Counted from the first letter of the stretch, positions 28,801 through 37,495 are shown. The stretch is DNA of 64,000 nucleotides from Tritrichomonas musculus (GCA_039105265.1 JAPFFF010000007.1:2852001-2916000), one strand, 5' to 3'. Notes: generated by a model from the letters alone, not told the origin. Made by a program: numbers and translations.

Positions 28801-31800
28801 GTACTCATCATCTTCTTTGTTCTTTCTGTGCTTGCCAATTTTGTTTCCATTTTCATCAAATTCGTACTCGTACTCAATATCTAAGTCTTCTTCCTCTTGG
28901 AAATTGGTATCAATATCCTTCTTCTTTTTACGCTTGCTGATCTTGTTGCCATTCTCATCAAATTCGTACTCGTATTCATTGTCTTCTTCCTCCTCTTGCA
29001 ATTTTACTTCATTATCATCTTCTTTCTTCTTGCGATGCTTGCCAATCTTGTTGCCATTTTCATCATAGTCGTACTCGTACTCGTCTTCTTTCTCATTGTT
29101 TTCTTCTTTTTGTGCTTTTTCTTTTCTGTGCTTGCCAATTTTGTTTCCATCTTCGTCAAATTCATATTCATACTCAATTTTATGCTTGCCAATCTTGTTG
29201 CCATTTTCATCAAAATCATATTCATACTCATCTTCTTTATCTTCTTTCTTCTTTCTGTGCTTGCCAATTTTGTTGCCTTCTTCGTCAAATTCATATTCAT
29301 ACTCAATTTTATGCTTGCCAATCTTGTTGCCATTTTCATCAAAATCATATTCATACTCATCTTCTTTATCTTCTTTCTTCTTTCTGTGCTTGCCAATTTT
29401 GTTTCCATCTTCGTCAAATTCATATTCATACTCAATTTTATGCTTGCCAATCTTGTTGCCGTTTTCATCAAAATCATATTCATATTCATCTTCTTCTTTG
29501 ATCTTTCTGTGCTTGCCGATTTTGTTGCCTTCTTCATCAAATTCATACTCATACTCAATTTTGTGTTTGCCTATTTTGTTGCCATTCTCATCAAAATCAT
29601 ATTCATACTCGTCTTCTTTTGTTTCTTTGATCTTTCTGTGCTTGCCGATTTTGTTGCCTTCTTCATCAAATTCATATTCATACTCGTCTTCTTTTTCATC
29701 CTTTATTTCTTTTTCTTTTCTGTGCTTTCCGATTTTGTTTCCATCTTCATCAAACTCGTACTCGTACTCAATTTTATGTTTTCCTATTTTGTTGCCGTTT
29801 TCATCAAATTCATATTCATATTCAATTTTATGTTTGCCAATTTTATTGCCATTTTCATCAAAATCGTACTCGTACTCATCTTCTTTTTTCTCTTCTTCTT
29901 TGCTCTTTCTGTGCTTGCCGATTTTGTTGCCTTCTTCATCAAATTCATATTCATACTCAATTTTATGTTTGCCAATTTTATTGCCATTTTCATCAAAATC
30001 GTATTCGTACTCGTCTTCTTTTTCATCTTTCACTTTTCTGTGCTTGCCGATTTTGTTTCCTTTCTCATCAAATTCATACTCGTACTCTTCATCTTTTGCC
30101 TCCTCTTCTTTGTTCTTTGTGTGCTTGCCGATTTTGTTGCCATTTTCATCAAATTCGTACTCGTACTCGTCTTCTTTTTTCTCTTCTTCTTTGCTCTTTC
30201 TGTGTTTTCCTATCTTGTTGCCTTCTTCATCAAATTCATACTCGTACTCAATTTTATGCTTGCCGATTTTGTTGCCTTCTTCATCAAACTCGTACTCGTA
30301 CTCATCTTCTTTTTTCTCTTCTTCTTTGTTCTTTCTGTGCTTGCCGATTTTGTTGCCTTCTTCATCGAATTCATACTCGTACTCAATTTTATGTTTTCCT
30401 ATCTTGTTGCCTTCTTCATCAAAATCGTACTCGTACTCGTCTTCTTTTTTCTCTTCTTCTTTGCTCTTTCTGTGCTTGCCGATTTTGTTTCCATCTTCAT
30501 CAAACTCGTACTCGTACTCAATTTTATGCTTGCCAATTTTGTTGCCGTTTTCATCAAAATCGTACTCGTATTCATCTTCTTTTGCCTCCTCTTCTTTGCT
30601 CTTTCTGTGCTTGCCAATTTTGTTGCCTTCTTCATCAAATTCATACTCGTACTCAATTTTATGCTTGCCGATTTTGTTGCCGTTTTCATCAAAATCGTAC
30701 TCGTATTCATCTTCTTTTGCCTCCTCTTCTTTGTTCTTTCTGTGCTTGCCAATTTTGTTGCCTTCTTCATCAAAATCGTACTCGTACTCATCTTCTTTTT
30801 TCTCTTCTTCTTTGTTCTTTCTGTGCTTGCCAATTTTGTTGCCTTCTTCATCAAAATCGTACTCGTATTCATCTTCTTTTGCCTCCTCTTCTTTGTTCTT
30901 TCTGTGCTTGCCGATTTTGTTGCCTTCTTCATCGAATTCATACTCGTACTCAATTTTATGCTTGCCGATTTTGTTGCCTTCTTCATCAAACTCGTATTCG
31001 TATTCATCTTCTTTTTCATTTTTAATTTCCTTTTCTTTTCTGTGCTTGCCGATTTTGTTGCCTTCTTCATCGAATTCATACTCATACTCAATTTTGTGTT
31101 TTCCTATCTTGTTTCCATTTTCATCAAATTCATACTCGTACTCGTCTTCTTTTTTCTCTTCTTCTTTGCTCTTTCTGTGTTTGCCGATTTTGTTGCCTTC
31201 TTCATCAAACTCGTACTCGTACTCAATTTTGTGTTTTCCTATCTTGTTTCCATTTTCATCAAATTCATATTCATACTCGTCTTCTTTTACCTCTTCTTCT
31301 TTATTCGTTCTGTGCTTGCCAATTTTGTTGCCTTCTTCATCGAATTCGTACTCGTACTCAATTTTATGTTTTCCTATCTTGTTTCCATTTTCATCAAATT
31401 CGTACTCGTACTCATCATCTTTTTCATTTTTAATTTCCTTTTCTTTTCTGTGCTTGCCAATTTTGTTGCCTTCTTCATCAAATTCATATTCATATTCAAT
31501 TTTATGTTTTCCTATCTTGTTGCCATTTTCGTCAAACTCATACTCATATTCATCTTCTTTTTCTTTCTTTTCTTTTTCTTTTCTGTGTTTTCCTATTTTA
31601 TTGCCATCTTCATCAAATTCATATTCATATTCAATTTTATGTTTTCCTATCTTGTTGCCATTTTCATCAAACTCATACTCATATTCATCTTCTTTTTCTT
31701 TCTTTTCTTTTTCTTTTCTGTGTTTTCCTATTTTATTGCCATCTTCATCAAATTCATATTCATATTCAATTTTATGTTTTCCTATCTTGTTGCCATTTTC

Positions 31801-32502
31801 ATCAAAATCATATTCATATTCATCTTCTTTTTTATTTTTTTTATGCTTGCCAACTTTTTTTCCATCTTTATCAAAATCATATTCATAAGAATCATCTGCT
31901 GATGTATTATAATGTTTTGTACTATTATTACTTTTCTTCTTTCTTATTTTTATTTTCTTTTTGCCGTTTGGAAAAGAATCATCATATTGGTATTCATAAT
32001 CATCGTAATATTCATTATCGTCATTGTTTTTATTTTTTTGCGAATCAAGTAAATCATCAGAATCTAATTTATCTTCTTTAGGAATGTCTTTTGAAAGATC
32101 CCTCTTGGTTGTTTTGAGTTTTTCTTTGGATGTATTTTTATAATACGAAATTTTGGGCGTTTTCAATTTTTTTCTAGTTCTTTGTGCTAAACGATTTTTC
32201 TCTTCATCTGTAAGCGATTCATGGTCAGGATTAATATTTTTATTTTTAGAATTTGAATTTGATCTATTGAAAATCCTGTCTTCTCTCTTTTTTTTCTCAT
32301 TTGGCGTTAATCTAATAAATTGAATTGTTTCGAAAGAAAACTCATCGCTACAAGGTGCTTCGAAATGTGATTCCATGAATGGCGTTGTTTCTGGAGATAA
32401 AACGACCAGTGTGGGGCGTGATTCTAATTTTTTTACGGGAGGTTCAAGTTGTTTAACAGATTTTTTCGATTTTGTTGACTTTTTATTATCTTGTTTTTTC
32501 AT
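25819..32502 (-). CDS. Giant acidic/basic repeat protein with C-terminal P-loop NTPase domain
   Basis: A 2,227-residue protein. Residues 1-200 are charged and disordered. Residues about 205-1510 are roughly 57 copies of a short unit, core FDENGNKIGKH, in alternating forms: DEYEYDFDENGNKIGKHK, then IEYEYEFDEEGNKIGKHR, then a variable Lys/Glu linker. Residues about 1580-1960 are a folded domain with a Walker A motif GPRYSGKSSLL (about 1750) and a hydrophobic strand ending in Asp that fits Walker B, TTLIVIDHFDML (about 1910). A Ser/Asn-rich stretch follows, then a short helical tail. The P-loop region is a STAND/AAA-like ATPase candidate; I cannot name the family. The repeats superficially resemble bacterial YD/RHS repeats (YxYDxxGN) but lack their Arg-Tyr framing. 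The DNA of the P-loop domain is far richer in G+C than its surroundings. Confidence 0.8.
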   Translation of the reverse strand: MKKQDNKKSTKSKKSVKQLEPPVKKLESRPTLVVLSPETTPFMESHFEAPCSDEFSFETIQFIRLTPNEKKKREDRIFNRSNSNSKNKNINPDHESLTDEEKNRLAQRTRKKLKTPKISYYKNTSKEKLKTTKRDLSKDIPKEDKLDSDDLLDSQKNKNNDDNEYYDDYEYQYDDSFPNGKKKIKIRKKKSNNSTKHYNTSADDSYEYDFDKDGKKVGKHKKNKKEDEYEYDFDENGNKIGKHKIEYEYEFDEDGNKIGKHRKEKEKKEKEDEYEYEFDENGNKIGKHKIEYEYEFDEDGNKIGKHRKEKEKKEKEDEYEYEFDENGNKIGKHKIEYEYEFDEEGNKIGKHRKEKEIKNEKDDEYEYEFDENGNKIGKHKIEYEYEFDEEGNKIGKHRTNKEEEVKEDEYEYEFDENGNKIGKHKIEYEYEFDEEGNKIGKHRKSKEEEKKEDEYEYEFDENGNKIGKHKIEYEYEFDEEGNKIGKHRKEKEIKNEKEDEYEYEFDEEGNKIGKHKIEYEYEFDEEGNKIGKHRKNKEEEAKEDEYEYDFDEEGNKIGKHRKNKEEEKKEDEYEYDFDEEGNKIGKHRKNKEEEAKEDEYEYDFDENGNKIGKHKIEYEYEFDEEGNKIGKHRKSKEEEAKEDEYEYDFDENGNKIGKHKIEYEYEFDEDGNKIGKHRKSKEEEKKEDEYEYDFDEEGNKIGKHKIEYEYEFDEEGNKIGKHRKNKEEEKKEDEYEYEFDEEGNKIGKHKIEYEYEFDEEGNKIGKHRKSKEEEKKEDEYEYEFDENGNKIGKHTKNKEEEAKDEEYEYEFDEKGNKIGKHRKVKDEKEDEYEYDFDENGNKIGKHKIEYEYEFDEEGNKIGKHRKSKEEEKKEDEYEYDFDENGNKIGKHKIEYEYEFDENGNKIGKHKIEYEYEFDEDGNKIGKHRKEKEIKDEKEDEYEYEFDEEGNKIGKHRKIKETKEDEYEYDFDENGNKIGKHKIEYEYEFDEEGNKIGKHRKIKEEDEYEYDFDENGNKIGKHKIEYEYEFDEDGNKIGKHRKKKEDKEDEYEYDFDENGNKIGKHKIEYEYEFDEEGNKIGKHRKKKEDKEDEYEYDFDENGNKIGKHKIEYEYEFDEDGNKIGKHRKEKAQKEENNEKEDEYEYDYDENGNKIGKHRKKKEDDNEVKLQEEEEDNEYEYEFDENGNKISKRKKKKDIDTNFQEEEDLDIEYEYEFDENGNKIGKHRKNKEDDEYEYDFDENGNKIGKHKIEYEYEFDEEGNKIGKHRKKKEDKEKEDDYEYDFDENGNKIGKHKIEYEYEFDEEGNKIGKHRKEKEIKNEKEDEYEYEFDEEGNKIGKHKIEYEYEFDEEGNKIGKHRKSKEDEKKEDEYEYEFDENGNKIGKHKIEYEYEFDEEGNKIGKHRKNKEEEAKDDEYEYEFDENGNKIGKHKIEYEYEFDENGNKIRKHRKVKDEKEDEYEYEFDEEGNKIGKHRKIKETKEDEYEYDFDENGNKIGKHKIEYEYEFDEEGNKIGKHRKIKEESKPSTNKLKITINSKPRKPHKKSPFNRSRFLPQPKQAKKKAGRQNDPYFDPNAKTLRPFLFDTDSDSDDGKKGQKNSPFDDSSTYEKRSRGQITFYGLGCYNTHNTGTYNSPDATRLDLLEKKLHRQLSFRQIGQPFGQLFKKMPRDDVMELGTLGDVQTSQKRAWLSSMWKLFDPKSNDKALWETVTALTKDDGKILNGLLKSSRRILSSFLQYDGIDFSINFHCAVVGPRYSGKSSLLRSVFLQALNFLVCKGSFKSTFVVSFDIRRSKRNLDSGELFYLLVASATIDSLLAQRRDLVLFEQSLSNSFKNLLKYKTVKKVSKPVSSDDYLRRPLSEIDELLARIHSLHAKKKANANDFFSKFEFIREICLLPNRIASIFGFDTTLIVIDHFDMLDVLIDDISVIDCVKSSLSFCQFLLAVEDTQKFERSLKNSEGNDRAYAGLPLTFSPQKLTRRSFESDDENQLKLPSYSSSSSVNFSSNSSFVSPPHSPRVSSRCSFRMDNNDILSTSLPSLNSPNSKRSPKLNVNLSSKTMPIPSKASKTSKNNSSSSSLSSSMTFSINNGGFGGLFVDSIDLSRICSLIFTTDICTSNYSDCEIEVAFKNSLNLPNIHLSAHNCGGCPAFISRFDDLIHGFLQLDQIVNVNRHNEKAAALSAKVEILIDMLMSFDVEDKKNEKQKQKKNDEENRYKRIPEIKTVFLTENK
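27940..31890 (-). repeat. Coding tandem-repeat array of about 57 GNKIGKH units
   Basis: The repeat DNA encodes FDENGNKIGKH-type units of 18-27 codons, most often as 42-45-codon pairs. Copies differ mainly at synonymous sites (Tyr and Glu codons switch between TAT/GAA and TAC/GAG) and in the K/E linker. Because units keep the reading frame and contain no stops in other frames, the opposite strand shows several very long open frames made of Ser/Leu/Phe; these are by-products. Confidence 0.9.
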
Positions 32503-32999
32503 GATGTAAAAATTATATATAAAATTTTGAAATTTTTGAGAATATAATTGAAAAAATTAAATAATTTTCTTTCAATCTTTTTATATTTTATTCAGTCAAA
32601 TTTTTTATTCGATCGACACTAAAAAAACTTTGATTGATATTAAAATGAAAACCATTTTCACAATTAAAAAATATTAAATAAATTAAATCTTTAAACTATT
32701 TAATGATAATTAACTTATTAATATAAGTTAGAGTTTAAGATTTCCTTAGAATCATCAAAACAAATAAAAACTCTTGACTTAAGAAATACCTCGAAAGTTC
32801 CTTATCAGCAAACAAAAAAATATTGTTGTATATACCAGCGTTAATTAAACATTTGATCAATATCACTTTAATTTTATGAAATATAACTATGATCTTACGT
32901 TGAAATTAATCTTGTGCTATTTTTTGAATGTGTTAATTTTTAAATATATTATTTTTTTATTCTATACAAACATAATTATTAAGAATGGCATTAAACCAG
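32503..32999. other. Spacer upstream of the giant repeat gene
   Basis: About 500 bp of AT-rich DNA without recognisable elements. It should contain the promoter of the repeat gene and the 3' flank of the coiled-coil gene. Confidence 0.4.
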
Positions 33000-34979
33000 T
33001 TATGTAAGAAGTGAAGTATTTGCACTATCCGAATCAATTCTTTGACTACTTTGATCATAATCATTTTCATCTGAAAGTGAAATCTGTTTCTCAACAAGCT
33101 TTCTTACAGCAACTTCGATAATTGAGAGGGCATGCAGCACATTTTGTTGATTGATTCTTATTGATGGCTCATTTAAATCTTCTTCCTCTTCCTCATCTTC
33201 ACAGTATCTTTCACCAGGTGACTCGAAATCTTGCTGTGACTTGAAACGAGGGGTGATATTGTTGAAAGTGAAGTTCACTCTAGATCTTCCTTCTTTCTTC
33301 ATCACAGGAGTCGTGTAATCGATTTTCAAGTTTTGCACTGTATTTGAGTTGCTTTTATCATTGATATCATCGTTATTAATATTTTCATTACTATTGTTAC
33401 TATCATTATTGTCATCATTATTATTGTTATTATTTATGTTATCGTTGCTGGTATTATTAATACTGTATTTATTGATAACAATATCATCTTTTGTACCATC
33501 TTCTTTATTCGTATCGTTTTCTGTACTTTCAAAATTTTTGTCATTGTTACTGTTTATGACGTTATTATTGTTGTTGCCATCATCATCAGATATTTTGATA
33601 GTATCGTTATGATTTCCATTTTCTTCATTTTCATTGTTCTCATTTGCCATATTATTATTATTGTCAGTGTTGCTTTCGTTTTTCTCATTTTCTTCAACAT
33701 CAATGCTATCAGCTTCTTCCTCTTCTTCCTCCTCTTCTGAAATTTCATTTTCTTCGGTTTCATTGCTTTCATTTTCTGTTTCATACGAATTAGCATCATC
33801 TTTGCTATTTTCTGTTTCATATGAATTAGCATCATCTTTACTATTTTCTGTTTCAAATGAATTTGTAACTTCTTTACTATTTTCTGTTTCAAATGAATTT
33901 GTAACTTCTTTATTATCGTCTTCTTTGTCATTTTTTTCTTCTTCAAAAGAATTTCCGATTCTACTTACATCATTTGAAATGTCATCAAAATCGCATCCTA
34001 AAATCTCATAAATTTGTTCAATTTCAAAAAATACATCAGAAAAAGAATTTTCATCTTTTTTCTTCTGTGTTTCAATTTCACTTAAATGAACTTGAATATT
34101 GGAAAAGTCAATTGACATGTCATGAAGGATATCATTTTGACACTCGGATTCTTTGTGTCTTTGAGTAGTCAATTCATCACAAATTTTCTTTAATTCATCT
34201 CTTCTTTCAACCATTTTTGGGAGTATTGGTTCATTGGTGGTCAAATAATGATCAATATTTTTGTTTTCTCTTTCTATTCTTTCAGCTTCATAAAATACTT
34301 CGTTAATATTTTTCATACCTGTCAAGTCAATAACATTTCCTAATATTGATTGGTATTCGTCTGTTTTTTGGAAAAGTTCGTTTGAGCGTCGATTAAGTTC
34401 ATTAATAATTGGATTAGAATCTTTCTTCAAAATTTCTTTTTGCTTCGGAGTTTCAATTGAAGCATTTTCCTTATTTTTTCTTGCTGAAATAATTTGAAAT
34501 CTCGCTGTACGGTAATCATCTAGTTGAGATCGCATCTGCTCAAGAAGCTTTAGATTTGCTTTATATTTAATTTGTGTTTTATTTAGTTTTTGCCGTAAAA
34601 TCTGCAAATTTGTATTGAGTTCTGCACTATCACTAGTTTGGGAAAAAATTTTGGTTGCTTTAGCTTTTGCAGAATGTACTTCAGCTTCAAGTTTCTTTTT
34701 TGTTTGAAGAGCTGCTTCATATTCAAATTTCAATTTATTAAGTCTTTCTGACAAACTTGATTTCTGGTTGTTTGATTTTTTTGGTTTTGATGATTTATTA
34801 TTGTTATCAGAATTTGACAAATCATTGATATCAATTGCGAGCGATAATTGTTGCGAACTATTTTTTTCTGCGGCTTTATTGTTTTTCAAATACTTGGTTG
34901 ATTTAGACATTTCCTCCTTAGGCTTTTTAATATATTTCTGCTTCATTAAGACTGAATTCACATTTCTTTTCTTCATCAT
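33000..34979 (-). CDS. Coiled-coil protein, possibly outer-dynein-arm docking-like (CCDC63/ODAD1-like)
   Basis: A 659-residue protein. Residues 1-75 are basic and Ser/Asn-rich. Residues about 75-330 are coiled coil. The piece LQILRQKLNKTQIKYKANLK followed by LLEQMRSQLDDYRTARFQII (about 125-165) resembles the hallmark of ODA1/CCDC114/CCDC63 proteins (LExxLDKxLxKxNxxLxxNxxLRxxIDxLRxER), which anchor outer dynein arms to flagellar doublets; the similarity is suggestive only. Residues about 355-410 contain four tandem 12-residue repeats (KEVTNSFETENS twice, KDDANSYETENS twice). A long Asn/Asp/Glu-rich low-complexity region follows, then a conserved-looking C-terminal helix (NVLHALSIIEVAVRKLVEKQ). 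There is no membrane segment. Confidence 0.6.
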   Translation of the reverse strand: MMKKRNVNSVLMKQKYIKKPKEEMSKSTKYLKNNKAAEKNSSQQLSLAIDINDLSNSDNNNKSSKPKKSNNQKSSLSERLNKLKFEYEAALQTKKKLEAEVHSAKAKATKIFSQTSDSAELNTNLQILRQKLNKTQIKYKANLKLLEQMRSQLDDYRTARFQIISARKNKENASIETPKQKEILKKDSNPIINELNRRSNELFQKTDEYQSILGNVIDLTGMKNINEVFYEAERIERENKNIDHYLTTNEPILPKMVERRDELKKICDELTTQRHKESECQNDILHDMSIDFSNIQVHLSEIETQKKKDENSFSDVFFEIEQIYEILGCDFDDISNDVSRIGNSFEEEKNDKEDDNKEVTNSFETENSKEVTNSFETENSKDDANSYETENSKDDANSYETENESNETEENEISEEEEEEEEADSIDVEENEKNESNTDNNNNMANENNENEENGNHNDTIKISDDDGNNNNNVINSNNDKNFESTENDTNKEDGTKDDIVINKYSINNTSNDNINNNNNNDDNNDSNNSNENINNDDINDKSNSNTVQNLKIDYTTPVMKKEGRSRVNFTFNNITPRFKSQQDFESPGERYCEDEEEEEDLNEPSIRINQQNVLHALSIIEVAVRKLVEKQISLSDENDYDQSSQRIDSDSANTSLLT

Positions 34980-35367
34980 TTTTTTAATACTTATAAGATT
35001 TTCCTTTTATCGTTATATCTTCTTTTAATTTATTATATGAGCTAATTGAAATATAAAATAATCATAGAATTTTAAATATACAAATTTTAGCAAAAAAAAA
35101 AAAAAAAAAAAGCTTTATATGAATTAATAAAAATTATATGAATTAAGAGTGTCCAAATTGGACCGTTTTTTTGATTTTTTTTTTTTTTTTTAAAAATTTT
35201 GTATAACGGTTTTATTTTGAATTACTATTTGTCTATATTGAATAATTAAAAAAAACAATAAATTCTTTGTTTTTGCATATTTTTGTGCATTTTCTGTTAA
35301 TTAAATTAGTTATGCATCATTTTCCAAATATATTTACATATTTTTTATTGATATTAATATAGATATA
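34980..35367. other. AT-rich spacer with homopolymer runs
   Basis: This stretch contains the promoter of the coiled-coil gene, an A run of about 19 bases near 35092-35110 and a T run near 35177-35190. No gene is seen. Confidence 0.4.
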
Positions 35368-35468
35368 AACTTTGTTTTTTAATTTTCGTGTAAACTTACG
35401 GTTTCTAAGAATTTATTTCAAATATTGAATGATTTATTTTTTACACGCGAAAATTAAAAAACAAAGTT
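35368..35468. mobile_element. 101-bp TA-flanked MITE-like element
   Basis: Perfect 21-bp inverted ends (AACTTTGTTTTTTAATTTTC plus G), continuing imperfectly as TGTAAA after a 2-base gap, surround only about 45 bp. TA dinucleotides lie directly outside both ends (35366-35367 and 35469-35470), the target duplication typical of Tc1/mariner elements. The ends share AACTxxGTTTTTTAATxTTC with the 555-bp elements at 36669 and 46872, so they probably use the same transposase. Confidence 0.7.
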
Positions 35469-35493
35469 TATCAGCACATATTTTTAATAATAT

Positions 35494-35636
35494 TTTTGGA
35501 GCAAAGCACCACTATGTTAAGCATCATTAAACGAGTAGTATATAGGAGTCGGTTTTCGCGGGGGGTGTCTCCCCCAGCGTCAACCCGAACTCCTAACAAA
35601 GATAAAAAAAATAAAAAAAAAAAAAAAAAAAAAAAA
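35494..35636. repeat. GC-rich hairpin segment followed by poly(A)
   Basis: Unlike its surroundings, this stretch is GC-rich. A long interrupted hairpin spans 35545-35593: GGAGTCGG at one side, CCGAACTCC at the other, with an inner stem CGC-GGGGG-GTGTCT-CCCCC-AGCG (35557-35579). A 24-base A run (35613-35636) follows. It could be a short retroposed transcript with an A tail, or the edge of the adjacent foldback element. I see no target duplication. Confidence 0.4.
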
Positions 35637-35757
35637 TTCTTCTTTTTTTCTTCTTCTTATTGCTTTCTTTTCTTGCTACCCCAAATGCCCACCATCTATG
35701 AAACGGCACAGGTACCTACCCCGAGAATCTCGTACCTACTACCTCCTCCATCTATGA

Positions 35758-36478
35758 AGTAGTTATACATAGTGAAGGGGGGATAGATAACTAGTATAAG
35801 CAAATGAGGCTCTCCAGTTTGAAAACTTCCTGAAGAGACGATAATTTGGGTCTGTTTGGAGATGTCCGTTTGGCATCATAGCACGCTCGCACAATGCTCC
35901 CGCGCTACGATGAACCTACATCCCACTCAGCCCCAAGCTACCTCCACCCAGCCACCCAGCTTTCAAAGCTGCTGTAGGAAGTTGCATGATGAGCTGATAG
36001 TATTAATCTGGACGGAGTGTTCCAACGGTCTGTTCCATTTTGAGGTTGTATGAGATGAGATATGGGAGATGGTTGCATGAGATGAGTTGCTGTAGGAGTA
36101 TGCTAGATGATTGCATAAGATGTCTTCATAAGATGATTGTATGAGTGGATGTATGAGATGAGATATGAGATGAGTTGCAATAGGAGTATGCTAGATAGGT
36201 TGGTATTAAGTAGTTATACATAGTGAAGGGGATAGATAACTAGTATAAGCAAATGAGGCTCTCCAGCTTTGAAAAGAAGGGTGGCTGGGTGGGGTAGCTT
36301 GGGGCTGAGTGGGATGTAAGTTCATCGTAGCGCGGGAGCATTGTGCGAGCGTGCTATGATGCCAAACGGACATCTCCAAACAGACACAAATTATCGTCTC
36401 TTCAGAAAGCTATCAAAGCTGGAGAGCCTCATTTGCTTATACTAGTTATCTATCCCCCCTTCACTATGTATAACTACT
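35758..36478. mobile_element. 721-bp foldback element with 211-bp inverted arms
   Basis: The left arm (35758-35968) and right arm (36267-36478) are reverse complements at about 95% identity by eye, both beginning AGTAGTTATACATAGTGAAG at the outer end. The roughly 300-bp centre has imperfect tandem TGAGATGAG-type repeats (36040-36180) and an additional direct copy of the terminal 60 bp (36209-36268). It is GC-rich compared with the flanks and encodes no transposase. No convincing target-site duplication is visible (outer bases ctatga and tcacat). It is a non-autonomous foldback DNA element; long arms with AG...CT ends could alternatively derive from a Maverick/Polinton-type element, which I cannot test. 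Confidence 0.8.
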
Positions 36479-36668
36479 TCACATTCTTTTATGTGATATT
36501 TCAAAAGATATAAGAATGAAATTAAATTAATTAAATTAATAAATTATATTTTTTTACAAATCATCTATAATATATAATAGAATAAATGCCATTATTATTG
36601 TTCAGTGACTAAGATATTATCATAATTCAAAATCAAATAAACTATTGAAAATTTTAAAGTAAGTTATA

Positions 36669-37222
36669 AACTCAGTTTTTTAATCTTCACTCCCTTCAAT
36701 TTTCTACGAATATTCAAAAATTGATTAAATTGAATAAAAATTTTATTTTATCAACTTTTTTAGAAAGAAAAATTTATTTTTTTGTATGTTTTCTCCTTTC
36801 TCTGTACTCTATTCTAAAAATCTAAAATCATAAAGCAATCTTTTCCCATATGCCATATGAGGTTAAAAAATGCTTTGATCAATGCGTAATGATGCTCATT
36901 GATGAGTTTTAATAACCAAAAATCTTAATAGAGTTTTGAAAGGAAAAATAAAATATAGAAAAAGTGAAAATTTTGAATTAAAAAAAACGTAATAATAGAA
37001 AAATTGAATGATGCCCGTAGCCGATATTAATGTTCACACGTAAAAAAACAAAACCATCAAATTTCTATATTAAAAAATAATTTTTATAAAATATTATATT
37101 AAAAATATTATATTTTGTAATTATATTAGTATATATTTATCAGAATATTAAAACTATAATTGTCATACTTAAAGATATTAATAGATAAAATTGAGAGGGT
37201 GTGAAGATTAAAAAACAGAGTT
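36669..37222. mobile_element. 554-bp TA-flanked MITE (Tc1/mariner-like), copy 1
   Basis: The element begins AACTCAGTTTTTTAATCTTC (continuing AC) and ends with the reverse complement form GTGAAGATTAAAAAACAGAG (continuing TT), an inverted end of about 25-30 bp with few mismatches. TA lies outside both ends (36667-36668, 37223-37224). It has no open frame of size. A second copy lies in opposite orientation at 46872-49043 and is about 90-95% identical over compared stretches (for example around 36845-36945 versus 47160-47255). TA duplications and the end structure fit a non-autonomous mariner element. Confidence 0.85.
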
Positions 37223-37438
37223 TAGAATTCATTTAAAAATTTTAAATGCTCGTATATCAATTCTTGATTTTATCATAATAACAAAAACGATCATTATAAT
37301 GCAAATGTATGTTTTTTTGAATATAAAATTATGGAAAAAATATAAAATCTTTCCTCTTTTTTTTTTTTTTTTAAAAAAAAAACGAAATGTGAAGTGAAAA
37401 AAGTTGAAAATTATATTATCTCCCCTATTTAACATGCA

Positions 37439-37495
<57 letters not shown>
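37439..37495. repeat. Poly(T)15-poly(A)42 tract at the 3' end of the BspA-like gene
   Basis: Fifteen T are followed by 42 uninterrupted A (37454-37495). The tract ends three bases before the reading frame of the BspA-like gene. On the coding strand this is a long T run right behind tandem stop codons TAA TGA. Length may be unstable or partly a sequencing artefact. Confidence 0.7.

Noticed and set aside
27940-31890. Reading the GNKIGKH repeats as RHS/YD toxin repeats
   Set aside because: Only YxYDxxGN-like fragments match; the period, the charge pattern and the absence of an RHS core do not fit.
28897-31902. Plus-strand open frame of about 1,000 codons, hydrophobic (FFIKFIFILNF-type), plus a Ser-rich frame over 29096-31888
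   Set aside because: Both lie opposite the tandem-repeat gene. A repeat that is a multiple of three and lacks stops in a reverse frame keeps that frame open automatically. The sequences merely mirror the GNKIGKH units.
33349-34011. Ser/Leu-rich plus-strand frames
   Set aside because: They are antisense shadows of the Asn/Asp/Glu-rich coding region of the coiled-coil gene.
35496-36053. Two frames of 65-88 codons in the GC-rich insert
   Set aside because: They run across a poly(A) tract or the arm of a foldback element and show no protein-like features.
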